Part shown: positions 8,032-14,011 of the stretch, in pieces
Numbering within the stretch: position 1 is the stretch's first letter
Layout of the letters: each line of letters starts with the position of its first letter
From: Pseudohongiella sp.
Lineage (GTDB): Bacteria > Pseudomonadota > Gammaproteobacteria > Pseudomonadales > Pseudohongiellaceae
DNA: 17,782 bases
Direction of reading: 5' to 3'
NCBI GenBank assembly: GCA_030652635.1
Contig: JAUSPW010000698.1
Coordinates: 1-17,782 of the forward strand
Position numbers and translations under genes: made by a program
Notes under the pieces: generated by a model
The model's database searches: none
What the model saw: only the letters and a program-made list of their open reading frames with translations
Told to the model about the DNA's origin: nothing

Positions 8032-9555
8032 ATGACGCCCAATCAATTTTCCTCCACCGCCGTGGCAACCCGACTGCAACAGCAGGATATTGATGCGCTG
8101 GCCGCGGCCGGCTACAACCGCGTCCCCGTCGTGCGCGAGGTGCTGGCTGATTTTGAAACACCGCTCAGCACGTATTTAAAACTTGCAGGTGGGGTTTACA
8201 CCTACCTGTTTGAGTCCGTGCAAGGCGGCGAAAAGTGGGGGCGTTTCTCCATTATTGGACTGCCCTGTAAAACGGTTGTGCGGGTCAGTGCCAATGACGT
8301 GCGGGTAGAGCGGGAGGGTGTTGTCATCGAGCAACACAGCATGGACGACCCGTTCGTATTTGTTGAAGCGTTTAAAAACCGTTTCAAAGTTGCCGAGCTG
8401 GCGGGTGTGCCAAAATTCAGTGGTGGACTGGTTGGTTACTTCAGCTACGACACCGTGCGTTACGTCGAGCCTTCCTTGGGCGTTGCCCCCGGTGAAGATG
8501 AAATTGGTACACCTGAAATTTTGCTGCTGCTGTCTGAAGAGGTTGTGGTGTTTGATAATCTGCGCGGCACAATTTCAATTGTGTGCCATGCGGACCCGTC
8601 ACAAAAAGGTGCTTTGGATAAGGCCCACGCACGCTTGGATGAAATCGAATCCGGGCTCATGCAGCCGTTCCAGCGCCCGGTCGCTAGGTCGCGTGCTGAT
8701 GTGATCAGCGCAGAACAGGACTTTTTCTCCAGCTTCCAGCAGGCGCCGTTTGAAAAGGCGGTGAATTCCATCAAGGACTACATTCTGGCGGGTGATGTCA
8801 TGCAGGTGGTGCTGGCACAGCGCATGTCAGTGCCGTTTGATGGCGATCCTATCCATGCCTATCGTGCCCTGCGCTACCTGAATCCGTCGCCGTATATGGT
8901 GTTTTTTAATATGGGTGATCACCATATTGTCAGCGCTTCACCTGAAATTCTGGCCCGCGTAGAAGAGGGTTTAATCACGGTGCGGCCGTTGGCTGGCACC
9001 CGTAAACGCGGCGCCACCGATGAGCAGGATCAGGCCTTGGAGCAGGAACTGCTGGCCGATGCCAAAGAGATTGCGGAACATCTGATGCTGATTGATCTCA
9101 GCCGTAACGATTCTGGTCGGGTCTCAAAAACCGGTTCGGTACACGTGCCCAAAAAGATGTTTGTCGAACGTTATTCTCACGTGATGCACATCGCCTCCAT
9201 TGTCGAAAGTCAGATGAGTGATGACAAAACTGCGCTTGATGTGCTCAAAGCAACCTTGCCGGTAGGCACTTTGTCAGGGGCGCCAAAAGTACGGGCCATG
9301 CAGATCATCGATCAGCTGGAGCCGGTCAAACGCGGTATCTATGGCGGCGCGATGGGGTACATTGGCTGGGGCGGCAATATGGATATGGCTATTGCCATTC
9401 GCACCGCTGTGATTAAAGACAATACGCTGTATGTGCAGGCCGGCGCAGGGGTGGTAGCCGATTCGGTGCCGACGCTGGAATGGGAAGAAACCATGAACAA
9501 GGCGCGGGCTATTTTCCGCGCCGTGGCACTGGCCCAAAAAGGCCTGCAGCTCTAG
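8032..9555 (+). CDS. trpE: anthranilate synthase component I (TrpE)
   Basis: TrpE converts chorismate to anthranilate using ammonia supplied by the glutaminase subunit TrpG, the first step of tryptophan synthesis. The 507-residue length is typical. The N-terminal half carries the feedback-site region YLFESVQGGEKWGRFS, with the E-S pair at residues 61-62 matching the tryptophan-binding LLES motif. The C-terminal chorismate-binding domain shows RPLAGTRKRG (318-327), HLMLIDLSRND (350-360), TLSGAPKVRAMQ (413-423), YGGAMGYIG and QAGAGVVADSVP. The alanine in PLAGT favours TrpE over PabB, which has lysine there. AAGGGAAGG ends 6 bases before ATG 8032, a strong ribosome site. Only 15 bases separate it from rpe, leaving no room for a trp attenuator, and trpG is not in the window. 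Confidence 0.95.
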   Translation: MTPNQFSSTAVATRLQQQDIDALAAAGYNRVPVVREVLADFETPLSTYLKLAGGVYTYLFESVQGGEKWGRFSIIGLPCKTVVRVSANDVRVEREGVVIEQHSMDDPFVFVEAFKNRFKVAELAGVPKFSGGLVGYFSYDTVRYVEPSLGVAPGEDEIGTPEILLLLSEEVVVFDNLRGTISIVCHADPSQKGALDKAHARLDEIESGLMQPFQRPVARSRADVISAEQDFFSSFQQAPFEKAVNSIKDYILAGDVMQVVLAQRMSVPFDGDPIHAYRALRYLNPSPYMVFFNMGDHHIVSASPEILARVEEGLITVRPLAGTRKRGATDEQDQALEQELLADAKEIAEHLMLIDLSRNDSGRVSKTGSVHVPKKMFVERYSHVMHIASIVESQMSDDKTALDVLKATLPVGTLSGAPKVRAMQIIDQLEPVKRGIYGGAMGYIGWGGNMDMAIAIRTAVIKDNTLYVQAGAGVVADSVPTLEWEETMNKARAIFRAVALAQKGLQL

Positions 9556-9571
9556 CCTCTAGCCTCTAGCC
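9551..9571 (+). repeat. three tandem copies of a 7-bp unit carrying the trpE stop
   Basis: TCTAGCC is repeated exactly three times (9551-9557, 9558-9564, 9565-9571). The first copy contains the trpE TAG stop (9553-9555). Because the unit is 7 bp, TAG falls once in each forward frame (9553, 9560, 9567), a triple-frame stop. The repeat lies in the gap between trpE and the convergent membrane-protein gene ending at 9577. Confidence 0.9.
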
Positions 9572-9576
9572 TTAGA

Positions 9577-10311
9577 TCAGTTGCTGACAGTGGCTGGTTT
9601 AGGTGAAAACTTCCGGCGGTAATGTCGGCTGACGACCGTGATGGCAATGCCGCCTATGACGCCTGGACCCACCCAGACCAGCACGGGCAACCATGGCAGT
9701 TGATTAAATAGCGGTTCCATAATCGTAACTGCACCAAAAACAAAAAACGCCGTGTACGCGCCGATGCCGGAGGCAATCAATCCGCCCAGGTGTTCAGTCC
9801 ACCATTCGCGTGGTCGGGTCTGTTGTTTAAAGGTATAACGCAAAATGCCTGCGCTCAGCGCAACTTCGAGGCCTCCAAACGCAACAAAAATCATGTTGCT
9901 GCGCATCAGGCCCAGTGCAAACAAACCGATGCCACATAACAGTAGGGCGCCAACCAGTGCCAGTTGAAATGGCTTGCGCAGGGGCAAGCGATTGTCTCGA
10001 TAGTTGATGGTCAACCACCCGTGGCGAGTGGTGGTCAGCACCAGCAAGCTCAGCGAAAACAAGAAGATGGCGGTGTTGCGCGTGTTGGCGGGATTGTTAT
10101 CAGGATGCAGCACTTCCGGTATCCATAAATCCATGGAACTCATCAGCAAACCTGATATCCCGATCATATACATCAGTAGCGCAAAGTAGCGCCCGATACG
10201 TTTATGAACAGGGGAGCCTTTGCGCGCAAACACAGGTATCCAGAACAGCAGCAAGGCAACAACGCCACCAGTGATATGGAGATAAACGGCAGTCTGGTGA
10301 AGCAGAAACAT
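9577..10311 (-). CDS. seven-helix membrane protein, possibly DUF2306-like
   Basis: Function unknown. The 244-residue product is almost entirely membrane-embedded, with hydrophobic segments at about 6-28, 43-63, 80-96, 115-135, 139-158, 174-196 and 208-228. Conserved-looking polar points within or beside helices are YLHITGG (10-16), VHKRIGRYFALL (35-46) and EHLGGLIASGIGAYTAFF (173-190). This pattern of paired histidines with HxxxGR resembles DUF2306-type proteins; that assignment is from memory and tentative. The start is ATG 10311, with AGGAG seven bases upstream (10323-10319), preferred over the reading frame's extension to 10374. It converges with trpE and diverges from the response-regulator gene; nothing nearby hints at a substrate. 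Confidence 0.75.
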   Translation of the reverse strand: MFLLHQTAVYLHITGGVVALLLFWIPVFARKGSPVHKRIGRYFALLMYMIGISGLLMSSMDLWIPEVLHPDNNPANTRNTAIFLFSLSLLVLTTTRHGWLTINYRDNRLPLRKPFQLALVGALLLCGIGLFALGLMRSNMIFVAFGGLEVALSAGILRYTFKQQTRPREWWTEHLGGLIASGIGAYTAFFVFGAVTIMEPLFNQLPWLPVLVWVGPGVIGGIAITVVSRHYRRKFSPKPATVSN

Positions 10312-10379
10312 GGTCAACTCCTGTTTGTGATCAGCATTCGCAAATGGCAATTTTTCCGGTTGCCTTCTGATCATGCTGA

Positions 10380-10397
10380 CAGAACCCCTTGGTTCTG
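10380..10397. promoter_or_regulatory. perfect palindrome between divergent genes
   Basis: CAGAACC-CCTT-GGTTCTG: a 7-bp inverted repeat with a 4-base centre, about 70 bases upstream of the membrane-protein start and 150 bases upstream of the response-regulator start. No T-run follows on either strand, so it resembles a dimeric operator more than a terminator. The binding protein is unknown. Confidence 0.4.
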
Positions 10398-10404
10398 ACT
10401 AGTG

Positions 10405-10444
10405 ACTTAAGCCATATAGTGCCTCGTTACTTAAGGCCTATACG
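10405..10444. repeat. direct repeat of ACTTAAG followed by a CC-TATA-like tail
   Basis: ACTTAAG occurs at 10405-10411 and 10429-10435, 24 bases apart. The first is followed by CCATATAG and the second by GCCTATACG, so the similarity extends beyond the core. The pair lies 110-140 bases upstream of the response-regulator ATG and beside the 10380-10397 palindrome. It may mark regulator sites; no consensus promoter is obvious. Confidence 0.4.
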
Positions 10445-10544
10445 TTGTTTGTGCCAGCCTGTACCATAATCCCCGAACACAGCAATATCGCATGGCCCGT
10501 ATCACATACTTCATATCACTCACTCAACTGAGATCATTCGGCAC

Positions 10545-11192
10545 ATGAATAAAATCCGCGTCATGCTGGCAGAAGACCAGAATCTGGTTCGTCTCGGAAT
10601 ATGCAGTTTGCTCGAGCTCAGCGAGCGTATAGACGTGGTTGGGCAGGTGGAAGACGGCAGTCACGTGGTTGAAGGTATCCAGAAATTCAGACCAGATGTG
10701 CTGTTGATGGATATTCGCATGCCCAAAATGACGGGCATTGATGCCTTGCATGCCATGCGCGCCGCCGGTTGTATGGTGCCCAGCATCATCCTGACCACAT
10801 TTGATGACAGTCAGCTGGTGCTCGAGGGCATGCAGGCAGGTGCCAAAGGTTATCTGCTGAAAGACGTGTCGCTGAATAGTCTGGTGGGTGCTATTGAAAG
10901 TGTGTATGCCGGTGGCACGCTGGTGCAGCCGGCTATCACTGAGCGCATACTGAAAGGCTTGTCTTCGATGGAGCCGCGCTTTGATAATCTGGTCGCGCCT
11001 GAATCACTCAGCGACAAAGAAGTGGAGGTATTGCGCTTGATGGCCGGCGGTTTCAGTAATCGGGAGATCTCACGGACCATTCATAAATCGGAAGGCACCG
11101 TGAAAAATCAGGTGTCGTCTATTCTCGAGAAACTCGGCGTACGGGATCGTACACAAGCAGTACTCAGGGCAATCAATCTCGGGCTACTGTAA
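10545..11192 (+). CDS. NarL/FixJ-family response regulator with LuxR-type DNA-binding domain
   Basis: A 215-residue two-component output regulator. The receiver domain spans about 3-120: acidic pocket E10-D11, phospho-acceptor D56 in VLLMDIRMPK, the switch threonine in IILTTFDD (T84/T85) and K106 in GYLLKD. The C-terminal helix-turn-helix (about 150-213) has the LuxR signature: LSDKEVEVLRLMAGGFSNRE, then a recognition segment SEGTVKNQVSSILEKLGV. When phosphorylated such proteins normally dimerise and bind promoter DNA. No histidine kinase is adjacent, so the signal and targets are unknown; the inverted and direct repeats upstream could be autoregulatory sites. ATG 10545 has only a weak ribosome site. 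The gene converges on the AAA ATPase gene with a 9-base gap. Confidence 0.92.
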   Translation: MNKIRVMLAEDQNLVRLGICSLLELSERIDVVGQVEDGSHVVEGIQKFRPDVLLMDIRMPKMTGIDALHAMRAAGCMVPSIILTTFDDSQLVLEGMQAGAKGYLLKDVSLNSLVGAIESVYAGGTLVQPAITERILKGLSSMEPRFDNLVAPESLSDKEVEVLRLMAGGFSNREISRTIHKSEGTVKNQVSSILEKLGVRDRTQAVLRAINLGLL

Positions 11193-11201
11193 ACGGGCTG
11201 A

Positions 11202-12698
11202 TCAGTAAATGATCTCCAGATTGATCTCTTGCACAATTTGCCAGCCCTGATTACCTCGTCGCATCAACACTTGTTTTTGCGTCCTGTCGCTATAACCCGG
11301 CGATTGATAGGCCAGCCAGAACTCAAGCTGCGCTGTTTGCTCGGAAATGTTGTTGATGCTCAGCTCTGATATCTGCAGCGCGATCCATTCCCTGTTGCCA
11401 ATATTGCGCCGCCGGTTTTCCTGCCATGCACTGAGCGAGTCAAAACCGCGTGGGAAAAACTCGGCATGATAAAAGCTGAAATAAGCATCCACGTCGCGGG
11501 CTTGCCAGGCGGCCACCCAGTTTTGTAGTGCCTGCTCAGCTGAGGCGGCCGGCGCTTCACTTGCCGTTGGCGGTGTTGCTGTTGGTTCGGCTGCCAACTG
11601 CGGCGTTATCTCTGCTTGGGCTGTGGGCGGTACAGTGATCGCCAATGCGGGCTCAGTTTGCAGCGCAGCTTCAGGTTCTGGCAATTTTTCGCTGACTTCA
11701 GTGACTTCAGTGACTTCAGTGACTTCGGTGACTTCGCTGATGTTATTCAGTGGCGGCATGAGGTCCGGTGACAATTCGGTTAGGACCTCAGCACTCAGTG
11801 TTGCTACCGCGGCCGTGGGCACGGTATCTGGCGGCGTTGGCTGCAGCGCTATCCAGGCAGTGGCCGCCACCGCTACCAGGATTGTTGCTGCAATGGCGGC
11901 TGCAACCCGGCGATTGGGCGGTGTGCGGTTAAAGCCACGCATGGCCAATGAAGCATGTTTAAGCACCTGCGCCAGCTCCGTCTTGCTGACCGGCGATCCC
12001 AATTCTTGCGATCGATACAGGTTTGAGCACAATGAGCCTACGTCGATGATGCGTTGTGGCAACCCGCGGCTGACACTAAAAAGAAGCGTCAGTGCCCGCG
12101 GCTGGAACTCCAGATCTTGCTGATTGGCGGCATCAAACAGCGTCCGCAAAAACAGTGCGGTGCCTTTTTTATCCAATGCCGGCAGTTGGGCGCTCAAGGT
12201 GATGCGTTGTAGCACTGGCCTGAGTTCGTGATCACGGTTGAGTCGGGTATCCAGTGCATCCGATCCGCACATGATGATGCTCAGCATGCAGCTGTTACTG
12301 ATCTGAATGTCCGTCAGTTTGGTCAGCTCTAGCAACGTGGCGTTGTTCATCAGGTGGCAGTCATCAAAAACCAGCACAATGCCTTGATGCGTCAACGCCT
12401 GTTGACTCAGGTATTCCTGAAGGTTGCGTTGGAAGTTATGGGTTTTGGGCAAATCAAAGCTTTTGCGCAGCGCACTGCGCAGGGCCATCGGGGAGTCCGG
12501 ATTTGCCGCAAAGTAACGGGTCAGGCAACCTTGCGCCTGATAGTATTGCATGGCCTGTTCAAGCAGCGATGACTTGCCGCTGCCTTGTGCGCCGGTCAGT
12601 CGGACAAAAAATTCGGGTTCCTTGAGCAGTGCTTTAAACTGCTCAAGCACTCGGCCGTACGGCTCTCCTGCGTAGTACATAAAATCCTCATTCTCCAT
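11202..12698 (-). CDS. membrane-anchored AAA ATPase with periplasmic NTF2-like C-terminal domain
   Basis: A 498-residue three-part protein. Residues 1-250 form a cytoplasmic ATPase of the GspA/ExeA or DamX type: Walker A GAQGSGKS (36-43), Walker B IVLVFDD (107-113), a sensor-like SIIMCGS (140-146) and RGLPQRI (211-217). One membrane span (about 265-285) follows a basic stretch, NRR, predicting N-in/C-out topology. A Pro/Ala/Glu/Thr-rich periplasmic linker (286-385) contains repeated TEV tripeptides (321-335). Residues 386-498 look NTF2-like: LQNWVAAWQARDVDAYFSFY, later LSAW, and a GWQIVQE end. The same pattern closes the divergent L,D-transpeptidase. DamX-type relatives usually end in a peptidoglycan-binding SPOR domain instead. 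The start may be ATG 12680 (MYYAGEP), which has GAGGA upstream, rather than 12698, which lacks a ribosome site. The role in energising or positioning cell-wall enzymes is inferred. Confidence 0.85.
   Translation of the reverse strand: MENEDFMYYAGEPYGRVLEQFKALLKEPEFFVRLTGAQGSGKSSLLEQAMQYYQAQGCLTRYFAANPDSPMALRSALRKSFDLPKTHNFQRNLQEYLSQQALTHQGIVLVFDDCHLMNNATLLELTKLTDIQISNSCMLSIIMCGSDALDTRLNRDHELRPVLQRITLSAQLPALDKKGTALFLRTLFDAANQQDLEFQPRALTLLFSVSRGLPQRIIDVGSLCSNLYRSQELGSPVSKTELAQVLKHASLAMRGFNRTPPNRRVAAAIAATILVAVAATAWIALQPTPPDTVPTAAVATLSAEVLTELSPDLMPPLNNISEVTEVTEVTEVTEVSEKLPEPEAALQTEPALAITVPPTAQAEITPQLAAEPTATPPTASEAPAASAEQALQNWVAAWQARDVDAYFSFYHAEFFPRGFDSLSAWQENRRRNIGNREWIALQISELSINNISEQTAQLEFWLAYQSPGYSDRTQKQVLMRRGNQGWQIVQEINLEIIY
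11693..11737 (-). repeat. five 9-bp tandem repeats in the ATPase linker
   Basis: Reading the plus strand, TGACTTCAG occurs three times in a row (11693-11719), then two variants, TGACTTCGG and TGACTTCGC. On the coding strand this gives repeated T-E-V (EVTEVTEVTEVTEVSE, residues 322-337). The 9-bp unit means gain or loss of copies keeps the frame and changes only linker length. Confidence 0.95.
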
Positions 12699-12832
12699 TT
12701 GAGTCTTGCGGTAAGCAGCGGAGCATTGTGTTCAGCGGGTTGGTTTGCGGGCCATTGTAAACAACTTTGCCATGGATGCCGAGTCGAACCGGCGGTCACT
12801 TACCGTTGATAAATTGGCAGCACTCGCACTGA

Positions 12833-12861
12833 TTCCAGCCAAAAAATTGGCATTCCTGGAA
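12833..12861. promoter_or_regulatory. nested inverted repeats in the ATPase / L,D-transpeptidase intergenic region
   Basis: TTCCAG (12833-12838) pairs with CTGGAA (12856-12861). Inside them GCCAA-AAAA-TTGGC (12838-12851) is a perfect 5-bp inverted repeat. The site lies about 140 bases upstream of the ATPase start and 100 upstream of the chosen transpeptidase start, so one regulator could control both. No bound factor is known. Confidence 0.4.
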
Positions 12862-12883
12862 AAAATGGTTCGGTATCACTTTA

Positions 12884-12961
12884 AGGGAGGGTGCCAAGTG
12901 CTTGCTTAAAATGGTTTTTTTGTGTAATTTTGCGACAAGTGGCATCCCTGAGGCGTTTTAA
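12884..12961 (+). other. purine-rich ribosome-site-like run and short leader ORFs before the L,D-transpeptidase
   Basis: AAGGGAGG at 12883-12890 is the strongest ribosome-site-like run of this intergenic region, yet it abuts GTG 12891 with no spacing. At a proper distance it would serve only GTG 12899, which opens a three-codon ORF ending TAA at 12908-12910. ATG 12911 opens a 16-codon ORF (MVFLCNFATSGIPEAF) ending at 12961, one base before the chosen GTG. Coupled leader translation is possible; so is a longer transpeptidase N-terminus. Confidence 0.25.
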
Positions 12962-12962
12962 C

Positions 12963-14006
12963 GTGACAAGATCAACAAAAAGCAGATTGGAAAGTGGTCC
13001 AGGCAGTGTTTGGTTTGTATTTCTTCTGTTGTTCTTTTCATCATCCAAGTTGATTGCACAAGCCGGCGCCTTCCCTGCGTTGTCCATGAATTCAACCGAT
13101 AACAGCTTGTTCCGATTGGTCGAAACCAGCGATGTTGGATTCGGCAGGATGCAGGTTCTGTCTGAGCCACAGCGACCACAGGGTGTACTTAAGCTGGCAG
13201 ATGACCAGCGTTATCTACTCTGGGTAGAGCTTAAGCGCGGACGTCTGCACGTGATGGAACGCCAGGAGCACGGTGGTTTGAACACCATCAAAATCATCCC
13301 GATTTCCATCGGCAAAAACGGTTATGGCAAAGAGCTGGAAGGCGATAAGCTCACGCCCATCGGGGTGTATCGTTTGACCAGTTTTATCGAAGATCAAAAG
13401 CTGGACGATTTCTACGGTAACGGCGCTTTTCCGCTCAACTATCCCAATGCGCACGACAAGCTGAACAAGCGCACCGGGCATGGTATCTGGCTGCATGGTC
13501 TGCCCAAGAATATTGATCAACGCCCGTTAATGGATTCTGATGGCTGTGTGGTGGTGGATAACTACAGCCTGGTGCGCCTGAGCGACTATATTCAGACCGG
13601 CGCGACCTACATTGTGATGTCTGAAGGCGACATCAAGTGGGAGTCCGCTGATTCATTTGCACGCCAGGAGACCAGCCTCAGTGCTGCCTTTGAGCAGTGG
13701 CGTTCAGACTGGGAAGCCATCAACAATGACGCCTACCTGTCTCATTACGGTGAAAACTTCAGTGACCTGAGCAGCGATTTAAGCGCATGGTCTACCTACA
13801 AAACGCGTGTAAACCGTGGCAAAACAGAGATTTCGGTCCAGACTTCTGATCTGAGCCTGATTGCCGACCCGCGTGACCCGACATTGGTGACCGCGCGTTT
13901 TTACCAGCGCTACCGAAGCAACAACCATGATTGGGATGGTTGGAAGGAGCAACTCTGGCAGCAGACGGGCAGTGGCTGGAAAATCATCTATGAAGGCAAT
14001 GGGTAG
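12963..14006 (+). CDS. secreted YkuD-family L,D-transpeptidase/carboxypeptidase with NTF2-like domain (Csd6-like)
   Basis: Predicted periplasmic enzyme acting on peptidoglycan stem peptides. From GTG 12963 it has 347 residues: signal peptide (basic VTRSTKSR, hydrophobic core to about 28, cleavage near AQA at 34), a YkuD catalytic domain at about 80-222, and an NTF2-like domain at about 238-347. Catalytic residues are H178 in GIWLHGLP and C195 in SDGCVVV, 17 apart as expected; VVV replaces the arginine-containing GCxR ending of many L,D-transpeptidases. YkuD plus NTF2-like is the arrangement of Helicobacter Csd6 and Campylobacter Pgp2, which are L,D-carboxypeptidases, so trimming of tetrapeptides may be the real reaction; crosslinking cannot be excluded. 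The start is uncertain: GTG 12963 has GAGG nine bases upstream, but GTG 12891 and GTG 12939 are in frame. The M14 peptidase gene follows after 5 bases. Confidence 0.87.
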   Translation: MTRSTKSRLESGPGSVWFVFLLLFFSSSKLIAQAGAFPALSMNSTDNSLFRLVETSDVGFGRMQVLSEPQRPQGVLKLADDQRYLLWVELKRGRLHVMERQEHGGLNTIKIIPISIGKNGYGKELEGDKLTPIGVYRLTSFIEDQKLDDFYGNGAFPLNYPNAHDKLNKRTGHGIWLHGLPKNIDQRPLMDSDGCVVVDNYSLVRLSDYIQTGATYIVMSEGDIKWESADSFARQETSLSAAFEQWRSDWEAINNDAYLSHYGENFSDLSSDLSAWSTYKTRVNRGKTEISVQTSDLSLIADPRDPTLVTARFYQRYRSNNHDWDGWKEQLWQQTGSGWKIIYEGNG

Positions 14007-14011
14007 TCATC

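Noticed and set aside
11193..11225. TGATCA/GATC repeats at the convergent regulator/ATPase junction as a terminator
   Set aside because: The arms are too short and no T-run follows on either strand.
12765..12840. A GGTTCGACTC run on the minus strand resembling a tRNA T-loop
   Set aside because: The flanking bases do not form a 5-bp T-stem, and no acceptor or anticodon arm is found at the right distance.
12899..12910. Three-codon ORF (GTG CTT GCT TAA) with ideal spacing to AAGGGAGG, considered as a minimal leader gene
   Set aside because: It is too short to support from sequence alone; it is mentioned only as part of the odd start region.
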